Source: a virus
Reading direction: 5' to 3' (one strand)
Virus record (IMG/VR): IMGVR_UViG_3300021420_000056
Span: 1-46,816 of that record
Length of the DNA: 46,816 nucleotides
Shown in pieces: positions 1 to 8,779 of this stretch. Under the pieces are notes generated by a model. It made no database searches and was not told the origin of the DNA. It worked only from the letters and a program-made list of their open reading frames with translations. The translations under genes and the position numbers were made by a program. Each line of letters starts with the position of its first letter. The stretch's first letter is position 1.

Positions 1-150
1 AGCGGCGGCGGCTTCTTCACTCAGTTTTGAAGGCTTAGTCGCCGAGGGCTTTAGCGAAAAGAACTCCAGGTCGTTCTCGATGGCATCGTATCCCTTTGAC
101 TTAGCCAACTCGGCGGCATAACGGTCGGCGATAGCTTGGTGAATGTCGCC
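1..150. repeat. Terminal direct repeat, left copy
   Basis: These 150 bases recur at 46667-46816 with mismatches only at positions 13 (t versus g) and 129 (c versus g). A long open frame crosses the join without a break. This is the usual signature of an assembled circular or circularly permuted phage genome. The two mismatches look like read-end errors, though a true short terminal redundancy cannot be excluded from the sequence alone. Confidence 0.9.
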
Positions 151-2808
151 GGCTCCTCCGATTCCCTTAGATAGCTTGGCGACTTGCGCCTCAGGCACGC
201 CCACCGACCGAAGGAGCCCAACAGCTTCCGATAGCGGCATGGTTCCCTTATCAAAACCTTCAGCAATCCGTGCGCCCTTTTCGCCTGGTACGAGTTGCTT
301 GATCGCCTGAAACGAAGGGGTAGACCAACCTTGTATTCGGAGTGGGTTAGCGGCGCTAGGAGTGCGGACCACCTCATGCTTGCCGTAAAGGCGCTGGATG
401 TGCTCACTCGGCTTGGATTTATGGAAGAACGCTCCCCCGCGAAGTGACTCTTCCGGTTCGCCGGGGCGATCCTGGTAGCGGAATAGACGCGCGACCTCGC
501 CAGCGACCTTCGACGCCTTCTGAGCCTCGTTGATGAGCCGCTGAACGGCGGCCGGGTTCGCGCGCCGAATGGATCTGATATCCGATAGGGGTATCCCCGC
601 GGCCTTCGCTCCAGCGACGAGCGCAGCGCCTTCGTCCGCGCGCTTGCCGAGGTTCTGCGCCGCCGCCATGCCCGCCGCGCCCTTTCCAGTGGTCGAGATT
701 CCGAGCGAACCCGTGAGCGGTGCGCCGCTCTTGGGGTCGGTGTAGGTGAGCTCGCGGCCATACCCAGCGCCGTAGAGATCGTGGAGGGTGGACTCGAGCC
801 CGACGCGTGTGCCGCGGTTGGTCAAGAAGCGCTGGATATTGTCGGCCGGATCGTACCGCGACGAGAGGTTTCCGGACGCTTGCGCTTCGTCGTAGGTCTC
901 GTAGGCTTTGTGTTTACCGACCGCTGCCGTATCGGCGCCCTTGCCGGCGCCCCGTCCGCCGCGCGCGCCCGTCCCGTAGTAGTCCATCACGTCGGAGGCT
1001 CCGTCGAAGCGATAGACCGAGCCGCGCGGACCGCCGCGGTAGGTGTAGCGCGACGTGTCAAACATGCGGTTCTCGTCGATGAGCGCGTGCGCCAGGCTGT
1101 CGTCGTCCATCGCCAGCATCGTGCCGCGGTGCCGCGCGGCCCGCTCGTCGAGCGACGGCCCCTTCATCGGCTCTGGCACGTTTTTGTTCGGAGCGCCTGC
1201 CTTCGGATCGCCGCCGAGTTGCTCAGACCGGCGTTCGATCTCGACGCGCTGCTCGCGGGTCGTGTCGCTAAAGATATCCCGGCGCGCGAGCGACGCACTG
1301 TATCCAGCGCGAGCCTGCGATGATACCCAGCCTCGCCCGAGCCGCACCGCCTCCTCGGCGTTGAGACCGAGATCCTTGGCCGCGTAGCGCAGGACGGCGC
1401 TCGGCGTGAACATCGAGACGAGTCCGCGTACCGCCGGAGAGTTCCGAATAACGTCGCCATGCTGAGCGAGGTCGACCATGACCCGCTCGAGCTCGGGAGA
1501 TTTGGAGGCGACGTTGCGAAGCAGCTTGAGACCATCGCCAACCAATCCAGTCCCGGGCGAGATGAGGTCGAACGCCGTCCGAAGAGCTGCGTCGAACCGC
1601 GGATGGTGCTCGCTCCCCGTCGTCGCCTTGATGAATCCGGGCGAGCCGATCGAGTAACGCTGCTCAGCCTGCGCGAGATGCGACGGACCTTGCATGAAGG
1701 CGTGGCCGACGTCGCCCTCCGCCGCCGCGATATCCCCAAGGCTGCGAGCCTGTGCGAATAACCCGGTACGCTGCGGCGTAATGTAGCCGGCAAGCTGGAC
1801 GAGCCGCGCCGCGATCTCGGCTGGTGGACCGAGGCGCTGCACCCACGGGTTTTCCGCGAGATGCTTTCCAAAGGCTTCGACGCCCGCCGACTGCCGCGAG
1901 AGATTCGCGTCGTATGATTCGGGGACAGGCTTGCGCCCAACGAGCGCTCCGAGGAACGGAGACGCCAGCGTGATCGTCTCGAGGTAGGACCCAATCGCCG
2001 CGAGCGGTCCCTGCACGTCAATGAGCGGCGAAGCCTGCTTTAGCTGATAGTGGCCGTTTCCGTCCATCGTGGTCATCCGCCCCAGCGTTGCCTTCGCCGC
2101 GGCGACGCTGGCCGCTACGCGCCGATGCACGGCGTCGAGCTGCGCGTTCTGCTGAGCCTTGTGGTAGCTATCGAACTGCTCGCCCTCATAGGCCCCACGA
2201 ACGCGCAGCATGTAGGAGCGCACGTCGTTACTCTTTGAGCCGGTGATCTTGTTCGTGACGTCGGTTACGTCGTCGAGGTTCCCCCCGCCGTGAAGCCATT
2301 GATCGATCGCGCCGCCGCCCGTATTGTAGGCGCCAGCCGCCAGCCCCCAATCGTTATATTTTTTGTAGGCCGACGATAGCGAGCCAGCCATATAGTTGAA
2401 GGCTTGCTCGGGATTGGTTCGGTCGAAGCCTTTGCCTTGAGAGGCGACGTTCGCCGCTTCGATTTGCCCCGGACCGTAGGCGCCTGCCGGGTCGCCCGAA
2501 TGCTGCGGGTCGGGAGTCCATCCAGATTCGATTGCGTAGACTGTCCGCATAACGCTGCGCGGGACTCCGCGCTGGTCGGCCACCTTGTCGAGCAACGGCA
2601 AGAGCTTCTGCCCGGCGCTTGAGAAATTCGGGGTTTGCGGCGGAGTGTATTTTCCCCAGTTGAGTCCGGAGGTAGGGGTTGGAGTCGCGTGAGTATCGGG
2701 AACAAAGGCTTTAGCCTGAACGGGTTTATCCGGAGTGAATCCACGCTGCGGCGGAGGCCCTGTCGTTTGTGCCTTTGTAGGAGCGTCGGGAACGAACGCA
2801 GCCGTCAC
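1..2808 (-). CDS. Giant internal virion protein with lytic transglycosylase domain, N-terminal part (936 codons)
   Basis: I translated this frame from a GTG at 2808-2806, which overlaps the upstream stop (GTGA), down to base 1 and found no stop. It continues through the circular junction to 44651, giving about 1,607 aa. Residues about 65-175 form an SLT/goose-lysozyme-type transglycosylase domain: catalytic Glu94 in YAIESG, then GAYGPGQI and AAGAYNTGGGAI. Such domains in large podovirus internal virion proteins (as in T7 gp16) open peptidoglycan during DNA ejection. The rest is Ala/Arg-rich, mostly helical in character and unrecognised. It follows the 645-aa virion protein, as expected for an ejection protein. 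The fold of the remaining 1,400 residues is unknown. Confidence 0.9.
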   Translation of the reverse strand, partial: MTAAFVPDAPTKAQTTGPPPQRGFTPDKPVQAKAFVPDTHATPTPTSGLNWGKYTPPQTPNFSSAGQKLLPLLDKVADQRGVPRSVMRTVYAIESGWTPDPQHSGDPAGAYGPGQIEAANVASQGKGFDRTNPEQAFNYMAGSLSSAYKKYNDWGLAAGAYNTGGGAIDQWLHGGGNLDDVTDVTNKITGSKSNDVRSYMLRVRGAYEGEQFDSYHKAQQNAQLDAVHRRVAASVAAAKATLGRMTTMDGNGHYQLKQASPLIDVQGPLAAIGSYLETITLASPFLGALVGRKPVPESYDANLSRQSAGVEAFGKHLAENPWVQRLGPPAEIAARLVQLAGYITPQRTGLFAQARSLGDIAAAEGDVGHAFMQGPSHLAQAEQRYSIGSPGFIKATTGSEHHPRFDAALRTAFDLISPGTGLVGDGLKLLRNVASKSPELERVMVDLAQHGDVIRNSPAVRGLVSMFTPSAVLRYAAKDLGLNAEEAVRLGRGWVSSQARAGYSASLARRDIFSDTTREQRVEIERRSEQLGGDPKAGAPNKNVPEPMKGPSLDERAARHRGTMLAMDDDSLAHALIDENRMFDTSRYTYRGGPRGSVYRFDGASDVMDYYGTGARGGRGAGKGADTAAVGKHKAYETYDEAQASGNLSSRYDPADNIQRFLTNRGTRVGLESTLHDLYGAGYGRELTYTDPKSGAPLTGSLGISTTGKGAAGMAAAQNLGKRADEGAALVAGAKAAGIPLSDIRSIRRANPAAVQRLINEAQKASKVAGEVARLFRYQDRPGEPEESLRGGAFFHKSKPSEHIQRLYGKHEVVRTPSAANPLRIQGWSTPSFQAIKQLVPGEKGARIAEGFDKGTMPLSEAVGLLRSVGVPEAQVAKLSKGIGGAGDIHQAIADRYAAELAKSKGYDAIENDLEFFSLKPSATKPSKLSEEAAAA

Positions 2809-4742
2809 TGCTTATACTGCTGTCCGTTGTCATAGAAAAGCGTTCCGCGCAGTTGATAGCCATGCTTGCCGTCTGGAAGCGTTCCGGGCGTAGCTCCCGG
2901 AGGAATCGGGTGGCCTTTAACCTTGGCGCCGCCCGACGCCGCGTTAACGGTACTCGTCGCGGAGTTTCCAGCCTGCCCTTTAAGTATGTTGATTGCGGAC
3001 TGCGCCGCGTCGCGCTGGTCCTTCGCGGTCTGGAGCGCCTGCGCCAACGGAGTTCCATCTGGAAGCGTCGCAGAGGTCGGATCTTGGAAGCTGGCTACCA
3101 GGCTCTTGCTGTAAGATAGGATATCGCTATAGTTTTTGTTAGCGCTGGTTAGCAACGCCTGAGCGTCGCGCATTTGGTCCGTGACGCTCCGGTTCTGCGC
3201 GGTGTTCTGCTGGAACCAGGACCCGTCTTGGATCGCTCCTGCCTCGGCGTTATTGCGGCTTACCGAAGCCCACGCTTCCGCTATGTGCGCCTGAGCAAGC
3301 GATCCGACCCATTGAACCTGCTTTCCGAGGTACTGCGTGCGAGCCTGATTGAGTTCGCGGGTCGTCTTCGCGGTGGCGATCTCGGAAAGATAGTTCTGAT
3401 AGCGAGCGCCTTTGAGCACGCCGTTTTGTCGGAAGATCGTCGAGTAGTTCTGCGCTGCCGCACGGAGGGGCTCCATAAGCTGCGGATTCTGCAAGAACGA
3501 CGCCGCCATATCCGGAGTTATCACCCCGCCGGCCGCCGCGCTTTGAATGACTCCGGTGGGGTCCTGGCCGTTCTTCGCCATCGTAATCGCGTCGGTGTAG
3601 ACGCGCTGCCATTCGATCCCGCGCTGCGTTTCGGTCATCACCGGCTTAGCGTTCATTATGTCGCTCGGCACGGTCGTCGGGTCGATCATCGCCGCGGCGT
3701 AGAGCTGCGGCCTATCCGAAGGCTGAGCCTGAGCGATTTGCTGCGCCATGCCCGCCTCGATCGGCGAGGTTCCGTAGGCTTGCATCCCGGTCGGCGTGAC
3801 TCCCGCGGCGGCCATGAGGCCCTGCATCGCTGGCGGAAGCGCGTGCGGTCCTTCGTAGCTCGTCGGTCCCGCGGCGCCCGCACCAGGCGTTCCTGGCGGC
3901 ACGGCGGAAACTTGCGGTTGTGGAGAGCCTTGTGACACACCGCTGGCCGGTGCGGATTGTGTCCCAGGTTGCGACGGAGTTCCGGCTTGCGTTCCCTGCT
4001 GTAGCGCTTGCTGCCGTTGCGTGCGAACCTGAGCCTGATCCGGCGGCATCGTCTCGGGATGCGGACCCTTCCCAGCCTTCACCTGATACGCCTTAACGTC
4101 CGCCGCGATCTCGCTGTTCGTTCGCCCCACAGCCCGCCCATCTTTCACGATCTTTTGGTGAAAATCTGGATGCCCGGTGAGCGCTGGCGTGCGCGCCGCA
4201 GCTTCGAGGTCTTGGTTGTAAACGTCGGCTAGCTGCTTCAAGCGCGGGTCGGCCCACTTCGTACCGAGGTCAGGTTCGCTGCCAACGGGTTTCGTGGTAG
4301 GCTGTGACTGTGAAGCCGCTGACGACGTTTGAGACGGAGAAGGCTGTGCAGCAGGGGCTCCTTGCGATGGAGCGCCGGCGCCTTGAGGAGCGACTTGCGC
4401 GGGGCCCGTCTGAACTGCGCCGCTTCCTGTCATCCCTGCCGAACCAGTCCCGCCAAGTTGACTCCGAACCTGCTGAATCGCCTGATCCAACATAGGTCCG
4501 CTAATCCGGTACATTTGCGCGATACGCTGCATCTGTCCGGTGAACGTGTTGTTCTGCGCGAGGTTCGGATTGCGCGACATAGCCGTGACGTAAGGCGCTA
4601 ATGCTTGCCAGCCTTTTTGATTCAAGGCCGCGTTCTGATCGGCCGCCGCAACGGGCGCGTTCGCAAGCGCAGAGCTAATCCCCTCGATGGGATTCTCCAA
4701 CGCGCCTCCTAAGTTAGGCAAACCGCTAAATCCGGGCATCAC
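2805..4742 (-). CDS. Internal virion / structural protein, 645 aa, unrecognised
   Basis: The ATG at 4742 overlaps the stop of the HNH gene (ATGA), and its own stop overlaps the GTG of the transglycosylase gene. Composition is striking: about residues 95-310 are a low-complexity Gln/Ala/Pro/Ser/Gly linker, the flanks are predicted helical, and Cys appears absent. In podoviruses the gene just before the transglycosylase ejection protein usually encodes another ejected internal core protein (T7 gp15 position), and the sequence fits that. No family was recognised, so the role is inferred from position and composition. Confidence 0.8.
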   Translation of the reverse strand: MMPGFSGLPNLGGALENPIEGISSALANAPVAAADQNAALNQKGWQALAPYVTAMSRNPNLAQNNTFTGQMQRIAQMYRISGPMLDQAIQQVRSQLGGTGSAGMTGSGAVQTGPAQVAPQGAGAPSQGAPAAQPSPSQTSSAASQSQPTTKPVGSEPDLGTKWADPRLKQLADVYNQDLEAAARTPALTGHPDFHQKIVKDGRAVGRTNSEIAADVKAYQVKAGKGPHPETMPPDQAQVRTQRQQALQQGTQAGTPSQPGTQSAPASGVSQGSPQPQVSAVPPGTPGAGAAGPTSYEGPHALPPAMQGLMAAAGVTPTGMQAYGTSPIEAGMAQQIAQAQPSDRPQLYAAAMIDPTTVPSDIMNAKPVMTETQRGIEWQRVYTDAITMAKNGQDPTGVIQSAAAGGVITPDMAASFLQNPQLMEPLRAAAQNYSTIFRQNGVLKGARYQNYLSEIATAKTTRELNQARTQYLGKQVQWVGSLAQAHIAEAWASVSRNNAEAGAIQDGSWFQQNTAQNRSVTDQMRDAQALLTSANKNYSDILSYSKSLVASFQDPTSATLPDGTPLAQALQTAKDQRDAAQSAINILKGQAGNSATSTVNAASGGAKVKGHPIPPGATPGTLPDGKHGYQLRGTLFYDNGQQYKQ

Positions 4743-5230
4743 CGCACCTCCGAGTAAGTCTTACCGTTTATAATGTTGCACACAATTGGCCTAGTCACGC
4801 CGAACTCTTCAGCTAATAGGAACTGGCGTTCTCCATTTGCGTGTCGTAGCCGTATTTCAGCCGCCTGTTGATTTGTTAGTCGTGCTTTATAATGTGATTC
4901 TCCAGGTCGCTTAGGAGGATAGACGGCTCGGCCCTTGGCTTCCTTGTCTCGATTATTATCGGCGAAGGTTCCCATGAATAAATGCGAAGGTCGAACGCAA
5001 GCCGGGTTATCGCAGGAATGGCAAACGCAAAGGTTAGGATCATAGTCGTCAAGGTATCGCTCTGCGACAAACCGATGAGCTTTTATTGTATGCTTTCCGC
5101 GAGTTCCGAAAGATCCATATCCCCATGACTGAATGGCTCCTAGCCAGTTCCAACACCCAGTTGGATGACGGTCGACCTTTATCCAGAACCTATCTTCCAT
5201 TGGACCGCGCAAGTAACTATGAACTTTCAC
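4739..5230 (-). CDS. HNH homing endonuclease (HNH_3 type)
   Basis: 163 aa. Residues about 25-105 carry the pattern of phage free-standing HNH nucleases: GCWNWLG, a conserved HR, then CHSCDNPACV followed by PSHL and NNRDKEAKGR. His and Cys residues for zinc and catalysis are intact. The C-terminal part (about residues 115-160, LTNQQAAEIRLRHANGE onward) resembles the DNA-binding helix-turn-helix common in these enzymes. It sits between the ATP-grasp and the 645-aa gene with 4-base overlaps on both sides, as expected for a mobile gene settled into an operon without disrupting it. Confidence 0.9.
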   Translation of the reverse strand: MKVHSYLRGPMEDRFWIKVDRHPTGCWNWLGAIQSWGYGSFGTRGKHTIKAHRFVAERYLDDYDPNLCVCHSCDNPACVRPSHLFMGTFADNNRDKEAKGRAVYPPKRPGESHYKARLTNQQAAEIRLRHANGERQFLLAEEFGVTRPIVCNIINGKTYSEVR

Positions 5231-6555
5231 TTCACCAGACCTTCGTGGATCGCGACGCCCGACTCTTTGAGCGTCTCTGCTATCTTCGCAATCTTAGCCG
5301 CGCCGTCCGTTCGGCAGTAAATTCCCGAGCAATCTATATCGTCGGCGAAAGCGATGACCTCTTCGTGAAGCTCCGAGAGACTGTCGCCTTGCGCGAGCGA
5401 CAGGCCGACGATCCCCTCGGGGCTCGCCATCTCAAGCCCCTTTCCGACGTCACGCACCTGATAGGCGATGAAGTTTCCCGACCATAGGCTATCGCCGTAC
5501 TCGCTTATCCGCACGCCGACGCACGTTTTTTTGTCGCTCCATTCGACATGCTCCCACGGATACGGCGGAATGGAAAGGCGCACCGCGTAGGCGAGCTCGT
5601 CGGAGAAGCCTGAGCCTCCTTGGCCCGTTCCCACATACCAAAACCACGCTCCGAGGTCGTCGATGAGCCGCGTTGAGGTCGGCTCTGAGTCGTAGCCCAT
5701 GCGCGGAGTCCATTCAAGGAACCACGGCTGACCATCCTTATCGATGATCGCGTTGATATCGTAGAGACACGGCGGCGCGTCGTTCTCCCGAAAGAGCGCG
5801 GCGAGGTTCTCGAAACCGCAGCGAATCGCAGTCTCGTTCTCTTCGGTAAACCACACGGCGTTCGCCGCGCATCCGGTACTCGGTCCGAAATCGTCGTTGC
5901 CGTAGGCTTTGAGCTCAATCGTCGATTCCCACGGTCCGACGAAGGCTCGGCCGTTCCACCAGCGCCCGACCGAAAGCGCAACGCCCGGGATCTTATCTTG
6001 CAGCATCCCGGCCGTGAGGTCCGCAACGCCTTGATCGCGCAGCTCTTGAATGTAGCGAATAAGCTCCTCGGAGTTGTCGCAGCCGCGCGTCGCGTCGGCG
6101 CTTACATACTTGTTGGTTTTGAAGTAGACTTCGCGGTCGAGCGTCTTAGCCCACGTCCGAACTTGAGATAGGGAAGAGAAATCCTGATGCGAAGGAATCC
6201 GGCAACCAGCTTCCTCGGCGATCCCTTGACCAAAGAGACGGTCTTTCTCCAGCCGGTCGCAGAAGGTTCCTCCGCCGACAACGATAAGCCCGCGCTCGCG
6301 CAGTTCGTCGGCCTTGTCTCCAAGCCCAGAGGTTGTGAACAGGACGAGCGATTCGACGGCTCCTTCGGCCCAGGCGACGAACGCTTCGTAATCCTGCTCA
6401 AGATCGAGTATCCCCTCTCCTACGTGCGCGTGGGTGTCCGACCGTTCGCGGCCCTTTCCCTTATCGCAGTAGCACTTTACCTCGTGGCCCTCATCGAGAA
6501 GCCGCGCGGCCATGCTAACGTCCGGGCCTTCCGCTCCAATCATGGCGAAGCGCAT
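5227..6555 (-). CDS. PurD-like ATP-grasp ligase
   Basis: 442 aa, close to phosphoribosylamine-glycine ligase (PurD, about 430 aa). The N-terminus (MRFAMIGAEGPDVSMAARLL) resembles the PurD pre-ATP-grasp domain. Residues 91-120 match the PurD segment in which the VVG strand is followed by the LE-K-F-K-E helix. Lys146 in YFKTNK and the acidic ATP/Mg site around 265-291 (YDINAI, FLEWTPRMGYDSE; compare EFNVRFGDPE in PurD) look intact. ATP-grasp enzymes join a carboxylate to an amine via acyl phosphate. A purine role is unlikely in a late virion operon with no other purine genes, so the substrate is unknown. It is flanked by HNH (4739) and HNH-like (6556) genes. Confidence 0.82.
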   Translation of the reverse strand: MRFAMIGAEGPDVSMAARLLDEGHEVKCYCDKGKGRERSDTHAHVGEGILDLEQDYEAFVAWAEGAVESLVLFTTSGLGDKADELRERGLIVVGGGTFCDRLEKDRLFGQGIAEEAGCRIPSHQDFSSLSQVRTWAKTLDREVYFKTNKYVSADATRGCDNSEELIRYIQELRDQGVADLTAGMLQDKIPGVALSVGRWWNGRAFVGPWESTIELKAYGNDDFGPSTGCAANAVWFTEENETAIRCGFENLAALFRENDAPPCLYDINAIIDKDGQPWFLEWTPRMGYDSEPTSTRLIDDLGAWFWYVGTGQGGSGFSDELAYAVRLSIPPYPWEHVEWSDKKTCVGVRISEYGDSLWSGNFIAYQVRDVGKGLEMASPEGIVGLSLAQGDSLSELHEEVIAFADDIDCSGIYCRTDGAAKIAKIAETLKESGVAIHEGLVK

Positions 6556-6849
6556 TTACACGCACGCACTTACGGTCCGATGTACGACCGCGACGCAAGC
6601 CGATGGTTCGCACAGGCGCATAAGGCGGAACGCCGGCAGAATACCGTACTCGTAGAACCAGAGCGCGCGATGCACTTGAACTTGGTGGCCGTGCCACTTG
6701 ATGAACGGCCCCGTCTTGCGATGGTTCGATCCGAGCCAAAGTTCGCAGCCCGTGTCAAGCGGAACGATGCGCTCGTAAAGCAGCTCGAGTGGAGGGAAGT
6801 CCTCGGTTTGGATCGGAGCGAGAGAAGCGATGTTCTCCGTCGTCATCAT
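6556..6849 (-). CDS. Degenerate HNH-like small protein
   Basis: 97 aa. Residues about 33-90 follow the layout of the HNH gene at 4739 (GCELWLG, conserved HR, then LMRLCEPSACV and a late His), but the histidine expected before the CxxxxC segment is Arg and the region after the last His is truncated. It is probably a decayed or repurposed HNH domain. Its stop abuts the ATP-grasp ATG (TAA then ATG), and its own ATG overlaps the previous stop. Confidence 0.65.
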   Translation of the reverse strand: MMTTENIASLAPIQTEDFPPLELLYERIVPLDTGCELWLGSNHRKTGPFIKWHGHQVQVHRALWFYEYGILPAFRLMRLCEPSACVAVVHRTVSACV

Positions 6850-7778
6850 AACGGGATGAGCCCCGAACCCAGGAAACTCGTGAGGCCGCCCAGCACCCCG
6901 CCGTAGCCGCCACCACTCTGCTGAGAACTTCCGTAGACCTGGTCGAGGATATTGCTGATTGACGAGCCCGCGTTTCCAAGCAACCCAGCTCCGGTCGAAA
7001 GCTCCGAGGACTGGATTCCGAGAGAATCAAGCGCGTTAGTAAACTCGGATTCTGAGAGCCCTGCGTACTCGCTCGACAGGCCGCTATAGATTCCGCCGGC
7101 CGCCGACTCGGCAGACGTGTACTCCGAACCCTGCGCGAGCTTTCCCTGAAGCGCATCTTCCATCGCTTGGAGGTGCTGCTGCGATGCGATCGATCCGAGC
7201 TGCACGGCGGTCTGCGATGACTGCGTTCCGGCCGCTCCAGCGAGGTTCTCGGCGAGCAAAGCGGGATTCGCCACGCCACCGCTCTGTGCGGCCATCGTTT
7301 TCGCGGCGCTGGAGGCCGCCTCACCTGCTCCGGTCGTGAGCGCGGCTTCCTCTTGCGGGGTAAAGCTCTTGTAGTTTTCGAGGCCGCCGATAAGTGGCGT
7401 CGCTCCGCCGATGTACGGGTTGCTTTCGAGCGCGCCTGCTGCGCCCGCCGCGCCGCTCGCGTAATTACCCGCCGTTCCGTAGCTCTGGCCGCCAAGAGCG
7501 GTCTGTGATCCGTAAACTCCCTGAAGCTCTGGCGCGACCTGGTTCTTGAAATTGCTCAGGAACCCGGTCCCCATGTTGACCTCTGGCCCGAGAACCGAGT
7601 TCATATCGTTGGTCAACCCGCCGAGCAATTGCGAGTATTGCGAGCTTTGAAGCAGCGACCCGATAATCTCGCCGATTCCGCCGACTCCGCCTAGGATGCT
7701 GGTAAGGTTGAAAGGCGACGAGCCACCACCACCGCCTCCTCCGCCTGAGCCGCCTCCGGACGGGGGGAACCAGCCCAT
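6846..7778 (-). CDS. Gly/Ala/Ser-rich virion protein, 310 aa
   Basis: A poly-glycine N-terminus (PPSGGGSGGGGGGGG) is followed by a mostly helical Ala/Ser/Gln-rich body and a Gly-rich C-terminus. Cys is absent. Location between the nozzle and the ejection proteins and the low-complexity make-up fit an internal core or tail-associated protein. Its start overlaps the GNAT stop. Not recognised at family level. Confidence 0.75.
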   Translation of the reverse strand: MGWFPPSGGGSGGGGGGGGSSPFNLTSILGGVGGIGEIIGSLLQSSQYSQLLGGLTNDMNSVLGPEVNMGTGFLSNFKNQVAPELQGVYGSQTALGGQSYGTAGNYASGAAGAAGALESNPYIGGATPLIGGLENYKSFTPQEEAALTTGAGEAASSAAKTMAAQSGGVANPALLAENLAGAAGTQSSQTAVQLGSIASQQHLQAMEDALQGKLAQGSEYTSAESAAGGIYSGLSSEYAGLSESEFTNALDSLGIQSSELSTGAGLLGNAGSSISNILDQVYGSSQQSGGGYGGVLGGLTSFLGSGLIPL

Positions 7779-8212
7779 TACGCTCCCTCTAAGACGGCGC
7801 GGCGCTCAGCGTCTAGCGCAGCCCCCGGAAACACGAACCCGGCGATTACCGGATCGAGGCCGAGATAATCCTTAGCCCACTTCAGCGCGCGTTTGTTGCG
7901 CGCGAACGTGGACGCCATGCAGTACGGAAAAGCTCCCTGAGCTAGAAATAGCTTTAGCGTCTCGCCGGCATACTTCACGGCACGGACGCCGCGCTTGGAC
8001 GGATGCAGGTAGACGTCGGTCAGTTCGATTCCACCGTCGTCGCGATCGAGATAGCCAAACGCCAACGCAAACTTGTCGCCCTCGTAGAGTCCCCACCAAT
8101 GTTTCGGAGGCTGCGGTCCTACCCGCTCAATGTGGTACTTCCAAAGATACGTGCGTAGCGCCGATTCAACGAACGGATCATCTTCCGAAAGCTCGACGAG
8201 TTTGAAGCTCAC
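7778..8212 (-). CDS. GNAT-family acetyltransferase-like protein in the virion module
   Basis: 144 aa. The order of elements fits a GNAT fold: the beta strand LAFGYLDRD, then GGIELTDVYLHPSKRG (the TDVYLHPSKRG segment resembles GNAT motif A, where acetyl-CoA pyrophosphate binds), helix AVKYAGETLKLFL, then a final strand with FARNKRALKWAK. Small GNAT-like proteins recur among internal virion genes of podoviruses; their substrates are mostly unknown. Here it lies one gene upstream of an HNH-like gene and two upstream of the ATP-grasp enzyme. Confidence 0.72.
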   Translation of the reverse strand: MSFKLVELSEDDPFVESALRTYLWKYHIERVGPQPPKHWWGLYEGDKFALAFGYLDRDDGGIELTDVYLHPSKRGVRAVKYAGETLKLFLAQGAFPYCMASTFARNKRALKWAKDYLGLDPVIAGFVFPGAALDAERRAVLEGA

Positions 8213-8760
8213 GCGTTCGCGATACCTTGGAGACCTCCGAAGCCTCCACCACCCAGGATTGGCGGCGTTGGCATTCCGGGTCCGGTGCGCTGAATGGGAT
8301 TAGAAACCACCCCACCGCCGCCACCTATTCCGCCGTGGCCCCCGCCTCCGCCGTGCATGGAGCCTCCACCACCTCCGCCGCCGACCCCACCGTGGTGTTG
8401 CTGGCCGGTCGCCTTCATGGCGTTTCCACCGCCGTTGCGGTTGCCGCCGAACATCGATCCAAGGTAGCCGTAGGGTGTTCCGAATTGGCCTTGCGCGGTT
8501 CCAGAGGGTCCGGTGCGGCCGATGATAGAGCCGCCGCTCGATAGCGTGGCGCCCGGCGAACCCATGATGCTGCCGCTGTTGCCGCCTCCCTGGGCTCCCC
8601 CGAGGATGCTGAGCAGGCCGCCAAGGCCGCCCATCCCTCCAAAGTTTCCGCCGCCGCCAGGTTGCATCGTACCGCCGCCGGGAAAACCAGAGATCCCGCC
8701 GCCGAAACCGCCGCCTCCGCCGCTCATCAAAAGTTGAAGGATTCCGCCGAGCCCTGCCAT
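8209..8760 (-). CDS. Extremely Gly-rich protein with Gly-His stretches, 183 aa
   Basis: Glycine makes up roughly half the protein, with runs such as GGGGGGGSMHGGGGGHGG. A short hydrophobic N-terminus (MAGLGGILQLLM) precedes it. No domain can be assigned. The ATG overlaps nothing upstream (19-base gap to 8780) and the stop overlaps the GNAT start. A flexible virion linker or a metal-binding Gly/His protein are both possible. Confidence 0.75.
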   Translation of the reverse strand: MAGLGGILQLLMSGGGGGFGGGISGFPGGGTMQPGGGGNFGGMGGLGGLLSILGGAQGGGNSGSIMGSPGATLSSGGSIIGRTGPSGTAQGQFGTPYGYLGSMFGGNRNGGGNAMKATGQQHHGGVGGGGGGGSMHGGGGGHGGIGGGGGVVSNPIQRTGPGMPTPPILGGGGFGGLQGIANA

Positions 8761-8779
8761 CGCTAGCCCCTATTCTACA

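Noticed and set aside
3174-3935. 253-aa plus ORF opposite the 645-aa gene
   Set aside because: Shadow of the minus-strand gene, Arg-rich, no start signals or motif.
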